Shown here: positions 1 to 5,625 of the stretch, in pieces
Layout of the letters: every line of letters begins with the position of its first letter
How positions within the stretch are numbered: position 1 is the stretch's first letter
NCBI GenBank assembly: GCA_031263965.1
Contig: JAISES010000266.1
Span: forward strand, 1-9,143
DNA length: 9,143 nt
Reading direction: 5' to 3'
DNA from: Prevotella sp.
GTDB lineage: Bacteria; Bacteroidota; Bacteroidia; Bacteroidales; Dysgonomonadaceae
Position numbers and translations under genes: made by a program
The notes under the pieces: generated by a model
What the model was told of the DNA's origin: nothing
The model's database searches: none
Seen by the model: the letters and a program-made list of their open reading frames with translations, nothing else

Positions 1-180
1 GCCAGAAGGGCGAACCAATCAAATTCTATCTTTTTGCGCAAACACAAAGAACTGCCCCCCCCGCAACCCCGCCCACCACCCGAGCGCTCCGCCCCTCAGG
101 CTCGCAATGACGGGAAAGAAAAATTCAAGGCTGACGCGTATAGCGGAGAATAATATTCCTGAGTCGTTCGGATTTCTAAG
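1..180. repeat. GC-rich intergenic patch, probable repeat remnant
   Basis: No gene is visible here. Positions 51-115 are strikingly C/G-rich compared with the surrounding AT-rich DNA and include an 8-C run (55-62), the palindrome GAGCGCTC (82-89) and the string CTCGCAATGACGGG (101-114). Read on the minus strand this gives CCCGTCATTGCGAG, which resembles a dispersed intergenic repeat motif I recall from many bacterial genomes. The following AAATTCAAGGCTGACG (121-136) also has the feel of a Bacteroidetes repeat. The assignment rests on memory and composition only; the left boundary lies outside the window. Confidence 0.35.
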
Positions 181-185
181 TACCT

Positions 186-222
186 AAAACAAAAAGCGCA
201 TAAACCATTGATTTACACGCTT
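186..222 (-). terminator. Rho-independent terminator of tRNA-Arg
   Basis: Read on the minus strand, the stem AAGCG-TG-TAAA pairs with TTTA-TG-CGCTT across a 2x2 internal loop (plus positions 194-204 with 212-222). It is followed by TTTTTGTTTTA, a good U-tract. It lies 16 nt past the tRNA 3' end, the expected place for a tRNA terminator. Confidence 0.7.
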
Positions 223-238
223 ATTTGTTTTCTAAAAG

Positions 239-312
239 TGACTCCGGCAGGATTCAAACCTGCAACCTTCTGATCCGTAGTCAGATGCTCTATTCAGTTG
301 AGCTACGAAGCC
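239..312 (-). tRNA. tRNA-Arg (anticodon ACG)
   Basis: The minus strand folds into a full cloverleaf: acceptor GGCTTCG/CGGAGTC (with two G-U pairs), D stem GCTC/GAGC, anticodon stem TCTGA/TCAGA with loop CTACGGA, and T stem GCAGG/CCTGC with loop TTTGAAT. The anticodon is ACG, which reads CGN arginine codons after A34 is deaminated to inosine. The discriminator base is A (position 239). CCA is not encoded, so it would be added after transcription. A strong promoter lies upstream at 330-361 and a hairpin terminator lies downstream, so the gene appears to be transcribed alone. Confidence 0.95.
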
Positions 313-329
313 TTTTGTTAATCGCGTGG

Positions 330-361
330 CAAAGGTAAAACAGTTTTGCTTATTATGCAAA
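330..361 (-). promoter_or_regulatory. Bacteroidetes-type promoter of tRNA-Arg
   Basis: On the minus strand a -33 element TTTG (plus 358-361) is followed by a 20-nt spacer and a -7 element TACCTTTG (plus 330-337). This matches the Bacteroidetes sigma-ABfr consensus TTTG-N19-21-TAnnTTTG exactly. It ends 17 bp upstream of the mature tRNA 5' end. Confidence 0.8.
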
Positions 362-512
362 TATATTTCGAGGCTTTTCACATATTTTTCAGGCGATATA
401 TATAATCATCTGTTTAATAGCACCATTTCCTTCCCAATTATTTTACTTTTAAAAACAGATACCCATTCCATCTTAAATACATAGACAAATTCTCACTTTA
501 TAATATTTTTTA

Positions 513-520
513 TACTTTTG
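513..520 (+). promoter_or_regulatory. Candidate -7 box for yebC
   Basis: TACTTTTG fits the Bacteroidetes -7 consensus TAnnTTTG. It lies 42 bp upstream of the yebC start, which implies a leader of about 35 nt. No clear TTTG is present at the -33 distance, so the promoter may be weak or activator-dependent. The rest of 362-562 is AT-rich and shows nothing else I can name. Confidence 0.5.
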
Positions 521-562
521 CATAACGAAAGATCAGATTAAAAAATAATTACATAAATACCT

Positions 563-1288
563 ATGGGAAGAGCATTTGAATACCGTAAAGCTACTAAAAT
601 GAAACGTTGGGGAAACATGGCCCGCGTATTTACAAAACTTGGCAAACAGATAACCATCGCAGTAAAAGATGGCGGACCGGAGCCGGATACCAATCCTCGC
701 CTTCGTGTATTGATGCAACAGGCAAAAAAGGAAAATATGCCTAAGGAAAACGTCGAACGGGCTATAAAAAAAGCGATATCGAAAGATGAAGCCGACTACA
801 AAGAAGTTGTATACGAAGGATACGGACCATTTGGCATTGCCATAGTTATAGAAACCGCAACGGATAATCCTACACGCACAGTAGCCAATGTTCGCAGTTA
901 TTTCAATAAATTCAACGGTTCTTTAGGTACATCGGGTAGCCTTGAGTTCCTGTTTGACCACAAATGCGTGTTTAAAATAGTTCCAAAGGAAGGAATTTCA
1001 CTGGAGGAACTGGAACTGGAGCTAATAGACTATGGAGTAGACGAATTAGAACACGACGAAGACGACATAGTTCTATATGGCGAGTTCAAATCGTATTCTG
1101 AAATCCAGAAATACCTGGAAGAAAATGGATTTGAAATTCATAGCGCAGAATTTGAACGAATACCAAACGACCTGAAAGAGCTTACAAAGGAACAACAAGA
1201 ACAAATACAAAAACTGCTGGATAAGTTCGAAGATGATGAAGACGTTCAAAACGTCTTCCACAATATGAAAGAAGATATCGAAGAATAA
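563..1288 (+). CDS. yebC: YebC/PmpR-family protein (TACO1-like)
   Basis: This 241-residue protein is a full-length YebC-family member. The N-terminus MGRAFEYRKATKMKRWGNMARVF is the conserved family start and fixes the ATG. It is followed by the conserved stretch GGPEPDTNPRLR (37-48), NMPKENVERAIKKA (58-71), the central YEGYGPFGIAIVIE (84-97) and TDNPTRTVANVR (100-111). The acidic region around 146-175 and the C-terminal helix also fit. The family acts in the cytoplasm. It was first described as DNA-binding transcription regulators (PmpR), and more recent work links YebC and mitochondrial TACO1 to relief of ribosome stalling on proline-rich stretches. Which role applies here cannot be read from the sequence. 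The gene is monocistronic, with its own -7 box and a shared bidirectional terminator facing cinA. No Shine-Dalgarno site is evident, as is usual in this phylum. Confidence 0.93.
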   Translation: MGRAFEYRKATKMKRWGNMARVFTKLGKQITIAVKDGGPEPDTNPRLRVLMQQAKKENMPKENVERAIKKAISKDEADYKEVVYEGYGPFGIAIVIETATDNPTRTVANVRSYFNKFNGSLGTSGSLEFLFDHKCVFKIVPKEGISLEELELELIDYGVDELEHDEDDIVLYGEFKSYSEIQKYLEENGFEIHSAEFERIPNDLKELTKEQQEQIQKLLDKFEDDEDVQNVFHNMKEDIEE

Positions 1289-1294
1289 AAATAT

Positions 1295-1331
1295 AAGAGG
1301 CTGTGTCAAAATCCTTTATACACAGCCTCTT
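1295..1331. terminator. Bidirectional terminator between yebC and cinA
   Basis: A perfect 12-bp stem (1295-1306 AAGAGGCTGTGT with 1320-1331 ACACAGCCTCTT) encloses a 13-nt loop. On the plus strand the T-rich tract TTATTGTTTATTT follows; on the minus strand ATATTTTTATTC follows. It therefore can end transcripts of both convergent genes, 6 bp after the yebC stop and 30 bp after the cinA stop. Confidence 0.85.
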
Positions 1332-1361
1332 TATTGTTTATTTCACTCCGGTTACTCTCTC

Positions 1362-2585
1362 CTACCCTATCATCTCCAACAATTGAAGCATGGCAAGGTT
1401 AGAAGCCCTTGTTATATTGGCCTCCCGATACTTTCCTACCTGATACTTCCTAACCATATGTGAATCTTTACAAGTAGTACATATCCAAACTGTTCCTACC
1501 GGTTTTTCCTCAGTACCGCCATCAGGCCCTGCAATTCCTGTAGTTGAGATAGAACAGTCTACATTCAGTATGCGTTGAGCGCCTTTAGCCATCTCTACAG
1601 CCACAATTTCACTAACAGCCCCATGTTGAGCCAATGCACTTTCCTGCACATGAAGGATATTTATTTTTTCTTCATTCGCATATGAAACAACCGAACCTTT
1701 AAAGTAGTGCGACGATCCGGGGATTGAAGTAACCAGACGCGCAATATTACCGCCGGTACAACTTTCAGCCGTACCAATAGTCAAACCTTTCTCAAAAAGG
1801 CGTTCGCCTAACAGCTTTTCTACAGTAACATCCTTTTCTACAAGAATTGCATCTCCCAGCAAATTTTTCAGTTTACGTTCCTGGGCTTCCAATTCCGGTA
1901 AACGATGTTCTCCCCGAACGAAAAGGCGAAGTTTAACCAATCCCGGCGAAGGAAGATATGCCAATCCGAAGCCTTCCGGTAAATCATCTTCAAATCCGGT
2001 AAGATGTACCGCCAATCCGGATTCAGTATATCCTTTTACCACAAATACCCTTTTCAGGTATGCTTCCGGATCGTACTTTTCCCGCAAGCGGGGAAGTATA
2101 TCGTTCTCCATCACATATCTCATTTCGTAAGGTACTCCCGGCATCGAAACCAGAACCTTGTCTTTATGATCGAACCATGTAACAGGGGCTGTCCCCACCT
2201 TATTCTGAACCACCGTACACCTTTCAGGCACATATGCCTGATTACGGGTAAGTTCGTTGAGAGTAGTAAAATGCGATATTACATTGGATATATTGTCAAG
2301 AACCGAGTCGTCAAAAACAAGAGTAGTATTGAAATACTCGCACAAGGTTTTCTTCGTTATATCATCTTTCGTCGGCCCTAAACCTCCTGTCATCAATATT
2401 ACATCGACACGCTCAAACAGGTCATCTATCGTATCTTTGATTTGTTGGGCGTTATCGCCTATCGACTGCATTTCTTCAACCTCAAATCCGCTCAGTGTAA
2501 GTTTGTGAGCCATCCATGCTGAATTTGTATCCACTATCTGGCCAATGAGTATTTCATCACCGATTGTCACTATAGCTGCTTTCAT
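1362..2585 (-). CDS. cinA: CinA-family NMN amidohydrolase (MoCF-like domain + PncC domain)
   Basis: The 407-residue protein has the two-domain CinA layout at the usual length. Residues 1-170 form a MoaB/MogA-like domain (COG1058), with the start motif AAIVTIGDEILIGQIVDTN and the ligand-loop motif MTGGLGPTKDD (65-75). A linker domain of about 175-250 follows. Residues 255-405 form the PncC nicotinamide-mononucleotide deamidase domain, with TAESCTGG (272-279), GSVVSYAN (297-304) and GIAGPDGG..EKPVGTV (350-366). The PncC domain converts NMN to nicotinate mononucleotide in pyridine nucleotide salvage; the COG1058 domain has been reported to hydrolyse ADP-ribose in some homologues. All family motifs look intact. 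The historic name comes from competence-induced genes, but nothing here indicates competence. It is transcribed from its own promoter just after the hexosaminidase terminator and ends at a shared terminator facing yebC. Confidence 0.95.
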   Translation of the reverse strand: MKAAIVTIGDEILIGQIVDTNSAWMAHKLTLSGFEVEEMQSIGDNAQQIKDTIDDLFERVDVILMTGGLGPTKDDITKKTLCEYFNTTLVFDDSVLDNISNVISHFTTLNELTRNQAYVPERCTVVQNKVGTAPVTWFDHKDKVLVSMPGVPYEMRYVMENDILPRLREKYDPEAYLKRVFVVKGYTESGLAVHLTGFEDDLPEGFGLAYLPSPGLVKLRLFVRGEHRLPELEAQERKLKNLLGDAILVEKDVTVEKLLGERLFEKGLTIGTAESCTGGNIARLVTSIPGSSHYFKGSVVSYANEEKINILHVQESALAQHGAVSEIVAVEMAKGAQRILNVDCSISTTGIAGPDGGTEEKPVGTVWICTTCKDSHMVRKYQVGKYREANITRASNLAMLQLLEMIG

Positions 2586-2616
2586 TATTTCATTATTTAA
2601 CTTTTAATACCTGAGA

Positions 2617-2648
2617 CAAAGGTAAGCAGTTAATTTCCTTTCATCAAT
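2617..2648 (-). promoter_or_regulatory. Bacteroidetes-type promoter of cinA
   Basis: On the minus strand ATTG (plus 2645-2648) is followed by 20 nt and TACCTTTG (plus 2617-2624), matching TTTG-N20-TAnnTTTG with one change in the -33 element. The -33 element sits directly beside the hexosaminidase terminator stem. The leader would be roughly 25 nt. Confidence 0.7.
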
Positions 2649-2681
2649 AAAAAACTCCGACTGTTTAAGCCGGAGTTTTTT
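2649..2681 (-). terminator. Rho-independent terminator of the GH20 gene
   Basis: An 11-bp perfect stem AAAAAACTCCG (2649-2659) with CGGAGTTTTTT (2671-2681) encloses an 11-nt loop. It lies 19 bp past the hexosaminidase stop, and its descending arm supplies the U-run on the minus strand. It separates the hexosaminidase gene from cinA, which has its own promoter. Confidence 0.85.
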
Positions 2682-2700
2682 ACATGTAAATATTTCTGAT

Positions 2701-5106
2701 TTATTTAAAATAAGCGGCATCCAAATATGAGAACTGAGGCTGATCGGCTTTACGCATCCTAAGACTAATAATATCCCACTGAGTAGGCCAACCTCCGAAT
2801 GTAGCTCCGATTCTGACTATTTTTACAGGATGAGAACCTTTAGCCAACGCTACAGATTTATCGCTGCGGGAAAATCTCCGTGCTGTACCTTTATTGTCTT
2901 TCTCATTAGATATTAACAGCTTACCATCTATCCAGAACTCAGCATCCGTATTAAAGTAATATACTCCATCTTCAGGAATATTGATATAACCGGTAAGCAC
3001 TGTCGAGCAGAAATTTTCAGGATATACTTCCTTATAATTCATTATTCTGTATTTTGAATCATGAGGCGCAGCTACTTGTTCTGTCTCATCCGGAGTTTTG
3101 CCATCCAGATCCGCCACGTTCAAGAAACTTCCTTTATAATATTCGGCTTTCAGTCCGGGTTGCGCACCTTCTTCCCTATCCACGGCTGGCGCATAGGTTT
3201 GTTTTTCGATAGTAATTGTACGAACAGGCCCCATTTTTCCTGATAATAACACAGAGCGTATTTTTAAAGTTGTATTCTCTGTGAATGTCAATGCATCTTT
3301 ATATTCTTGCGACTCGATCTGAGGTTCGCTACCATCTGTCGTATATACCATTTTTACAGGTTCGCTGGTTTTAAACTCTAAAGTAGCGTTACCGGTAAAT
3401 GCCACGAAGTTGCATGAAGGCGGAACAGTAATAGAATCGTCTGCCCAATTGGCCACTTTGGCAAAGCCCTTATCTTCCGGTATTGGAATATAATAATTAA
3501 TACCATGCATATCCAGACGCACACGTTGATTTTCGATGCGGCGTTCAAAATCTTTATAGTCCTTCTTTTCTTTAGGAGTCCATGTCAATTCAGCCAAAGC
3601 GATTACACGCGGGTAGATATCATGTTCCATATCGTCTCCGTTGTATTTATATTCATTCCATACATTTGTCTGAGCGCCTAAAATATGTTGTTTTTTATCT
3701 TCTGCGATCTTTTCCGGAACGGGTTCATAACCATATACCTTTTCGAGCGTAAGTAATCCGCCGATAGTAACAGGAAGAAGTTTAGAGTCTCCCTGATATT
3801 TGTCTAAGTACATCCAGTTTCCGGGAGTCATTATCACATCGTGCCCCATATTGGCAGATGCAATACCACCTTCTTCTCCGCGCCAACTCATTACTGTTGC
3901 CGATGGAGCTAATCCTCCTTCGAGTATTTCGTCCCAGCCTATCATTTTCTTATTATGCTTCAATAAGAATTTCTCGATGCGCTGTACAAAATAGCTCTGG
4001 AGTTTTCCTTCTGCGCTGTGGTCTTTATCGGCTTTCAGCCCAAGTTCTTTTATACGGGCCTGGCATTTGGGACAAACCTCCCATCTGTCTTTAGGAGCCT
4101 CATCACCACCAATATGTATATAATCACTCTCGAACAAAGGCATCACCTCGGAAAATACATCTTCCAGGAACAGGAATACGCTGTCATTTCCGGCGCAAAA
4201 CACATCGGTAGAAACTCCCCAGCAATTTCTCACTTCAATAGGTTTACCTGTACATGACAATTCAGGATACGCATGCAAAGCAGCGACAGCATGCCCCGGC
4301 AGCTCTATTTCAGGAATCACTTCGATGAAACGCTCTTTCGCATATGCTACAATATCTTTAACCTGTTCTTGTGTATAGTAGTAAGGTCCATATTTGTTCC
4401 CTTCGCCCTCTGTACGCACAGAACTCATTTCCATAAGTTTCGGGTATTTTTTTATTTCGATTCTCCAGCCTTGATCTTCTGTCAGATGCCAGTGAAATTT
4501 ATTGATCTTGAACATAGCCAATACGTCCAGTTGCTTTTTAATGAAGTCTACATCGGCAAAATGGCGGCAAACATCGAGATGCATTCCACGGTATTTAAAG
4601 CGGGGCTCATCTTTTACGGTTACAGCCGGTACATTCCAAACTATATTTTTCACCGGAATGTGGCTCTCTGCTTCAGCAGGTAAGAGTTGCATTACAGTTT
4701 GCATACCATAAAACAATCCTTGCGGTGTTTTTGCCTGTATATCGATACCTTTACCGGTTACGTCCAATAAGTAACCTTCATCATTAACCGATATATCGGG
4801 AGTAATGGACAAATTGATATAATCCACGGCAGGCTTTTCTTTTTCTATAGGGAAAGGATACCCGACAGATACTTTAAGCTTAGCGGCAAAGTATGATGCT
4901 ACTTTTTCCACATCAGGATTATTAGCCACAAAAACAACACTCTTCGATAGTTTGAAGGTATCAGCCTTCTGCGTTAACTCAAGCGGCACAGGCGTAATAT
5001 TTATACCTTCATTATACGGTTTATGAACAGGTTGCCCCGCACACGAAGATATAAGCATAGCCACCATTATTAACGAAAATAAAGAAATCAGACTTCTCAT
5101 TAGCAT
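2701..5106 (-). CDS. GH20 beta-N-acetylhexosaminidase lipoprotein with PA14 domain
   Basis: This 801-residue enzyme should remove terminal beta-linked N-acetylglucosamine or N-acetylgalactosamine from glycans outside the cytoplasm. The N-terminus is a lipoprotein signal peptide with a lipobox LISSC and lipidated Cys22. No acidic surface-export motif follows the cysteine, so the side of the outer membrane it faces is uncertain. Domains in order: GH20b-like N-terminal domain (about 36-160); GH20 catalytic barrel (about 168-515) with RGMHLDVCRHF (173-183), KFHWHLTEDQGWR (203-215), ELPGHA (268-273) and the catalytic pair in HIGGDEAP (Asp335-Glu336, substrate-assisted mechanism); a chitobiase/FN3-like domain (about 565-635, YTTDGSEP); and a PA14 carbohydrate-binding-type domain (about 650-785, GLKAEYYKGSF, FWIDGKLLI). 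The start could also be Met3 (position 5100); either gives a good signal peptide. The natural substrate (host glycan, chitin fragment or peptidoglycan) cannot be read from sequence. The gene is monocistronic between its own -7 box and terminator. Confidence 0.95.
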   Translation of the reverse strand: MLMRSLISLFSLIMVAMLISSCAGQPVHKPYNEGINITPVPLELTQKADTFKLSKSVVFVANNPDVEKVASYFAAKLKVSVGYPFPIEKEKPAVDYINLSITPDISVNDEGYLLDVTGKGIDIQAKTPQGLFYGMQTVMQLLPAEAESHIPVKNIVWNVPAVTVKDEPRFKYRGMHLDVCRHFADVDFIKKQLDVLAMFKINKFHWHLTEDQGWRIEIKKYPKLMEMSSVRTEGEGNKYGPYYYTQEQVKDIVAYAKERFIEVIPEIELPGHAVAALHAYPELSCTGKPIEVRNCWGVSTDVFCAGNDSVFLFLEDVFSEVMPLFESDYIHIGGDEAPKDRWEVCPKCQARIKELGLKADKDHSAEGKLQSYFVQRIEKFLLKHNKKMIGWDEILEGGLAPSATVMSWRGEEGGIASANMGHDVIMTPGNWMYLDKYQGDSKLLPVTIGGLLTLEKVYGYEPVPEKIAEDKKQHILGAQTNVWNEYKYNGDDMEHDIYPRVIALAELTWTPKEKKDYKDFERRIENQRVRLDMHGINYYIPIPEDKGFAKVANWADDSITVPPSCNFVAFTGNATLEFKTSEPVKMVYTTDGSEPQIESQEYKDALTFTENTTLKIRSVLLSGKMGPVRTITIEKQTYAPAVDREEGAQPGLKAEYYKGSFLNVADLDGKTPDETEQVAAPHDSKYRIMNYKEVYPENFCSTVLTGYINIPEDGVYYFNTDAEFWIDGKLLISNEKDNKGTARRFSRSDKSVALAKGSHPVKIVRIGATFGGWPTQWDIISLRMRKADQPQFSYLDAAYFK

Positions 5107-5140
5107 AGCAGTTTAAAGATTAATATTTGACTTTCTTTTA

Positions 5141-5148
5141 CAAATATA
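5141..5148 (-). promoter_or_regulatory. Candidate -7 box of the GH20 gene
   Basis: The minus strand reads TATATTTG, a full match to TAnnTTTG, 34 bp upstream of the start codon. No TTTG/TTG is found 19-21 nt further upstream, so activation by a regulator is plausible. A 14-bp palindrome lies a short distance upstream. Confidence 0.55.
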
Positions 5149-5178
5149 AAAATCGTTTACCGCATAGCCTTCTTTTAG

Positions 5179-5192
5179 ATGTTAATTAACAT
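5179..5192. promoter_or_regulatory. 14-bp perfect palindrome, possible operator
   Basis: ATGTTAATTAACAT is a perfect inverted repeat centred about 37 bp upstream of the hexosaminidase -7 box. Its position suits an activator site at a promoter that lacks a good -33 element. AT-rich DNA can form such palindromes by chance, and the regulator is unknown. Confidence 0.35.
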
Positions 5193-5217
5193 TTAGGATA
5201 AGGATTTTACTTGCAAA

Positions 5218-5245
5218 CTGATGTTACGCAACACCGGAACATCAG
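5218..5245. repeat. Perfect 8-bp hairpin at the left end of the element
   Basis: CTGATGTT (5218-5225) pairs with AACATCAG (5238-5245) around a 12-nt loop. The loop and ascending arm contain the terminal repeat GTTACGCA. No T-tract follows on either strand, so it does not look like a terminator. Confidence 0.6.
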
Positions 5246-5295
5246 TTATTAAATAGCCACTTGAATTATATACTCATGTTACGCAAGACCGGAAC
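5221..5295 (+). repeat. 20-bp direct repeat, two copies 55 bp apart
   Basis: ATGTTACGCAACACCGGAAC (5221-5240) recurs as ATGTTACGCAAGACCGGAAC (5276-5295), 19 of 20 identical. The spacer is AT-rich. An inverted ATGTTACGCA core is found again at 5613-5622. Confidence 0.85.
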
Positions 5296-5343
5296 AAACA
5301 CGTGAAAAAACAGTATCATTCCATATTCTTGTCCTTTCTTCTG

Positions 5344-5395
5344 CGCGCAATCGTAGATTGCTTGCGTTCCTTTTGCCCTAAGCAGCAAAAGGAAC
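5344..5395. repeat. Two perfect hairpins inside the element
   Basis: GCAATC/GATTGC (5347-5352, 5356-5361) has a GTA triloop and can be extended by CGC/GCG across a 2-nt bulge. GTTCCTTTTGC/GCAAAAGGAAC (5366-5376, 5385-5395) forms an 11-bp perfect stem with an 8-nt loop. Neither is followed by a clear U-tract. Confidence 0.75.
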
Positions 5396-5408
5396 CAAAA
5401 ATGCTTTA

Positions 5409-5544
5409 TGCGCCAGCTTTACCGTGCGACCCGTGGCAGGCTCAAAGGCTAAACGGGCTGAACTCGCCTTTCAGGCTCAAACAAACACCCCGTTTTACGC
5501 CTTTTTCTCCTGACGGGTTCCCCGCACGTAAAGCATATGGCGCA
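5409..5544. repeat. Long interrupted hairpin, arms about 50 nt
   Basis: From outside to inside, TGCGCCA/TGGCGCA, GCTTTAC/GTAAAGC, GTGCG/CGCAC, ACCCGT/ACGGGT, CAGG/CCTG, AAAGGC/GCCTTT and TAAACGGG/CCCGTTTTA pair with small bulges between them (left 5409-5457, right 5489-5544). The terminal loop 5458-5488 holds a small GCCT-TTC-AGGC hairpin. The collinear run of paired blocks makes this a real palindrome, not coincidence. Confidence 0.75.
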
Positions 5545-5625
5545 GCTAAAGCTCGACAAGAATAAAAAAAAACGCTGTAACCCTCTGTGTACCTCTGTGG
5601 TTAAATAAACCCTGCGTAACATTAG

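Noticed and set aside
55..62. 8-C run as a phase-variable switch
   Set aside because: No gene or promoter adjoins it within the window, so there is nothing for it to switch.
2004..2508. Plus-strand open frames within cinA
   Set aside because: They lie antisense to a clearly conserved gene, with no domain or start signal; shadows of the cinA reading frame.
3800..4711. Several plus-strand open frames within the GH20 gene
   Set aside because: Antisense to the conserved catalytic domain, overlapping one another, no recognisable product.
5302..5565. 87-codon plus-strand open frame
   Set aside because: It runs through the hairpins and the long palindrome, has no promoter box or known domain, and its composition follows the repeat. 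Conserved repeats often create such frames.
5561..5572. 9-A run as the U-tract of a gldFG terminator (minus strand)
   Set aside because: No stable GC-rich hairpin lies directly before it on the minus strand, so an intrinsic terminator is not supported.
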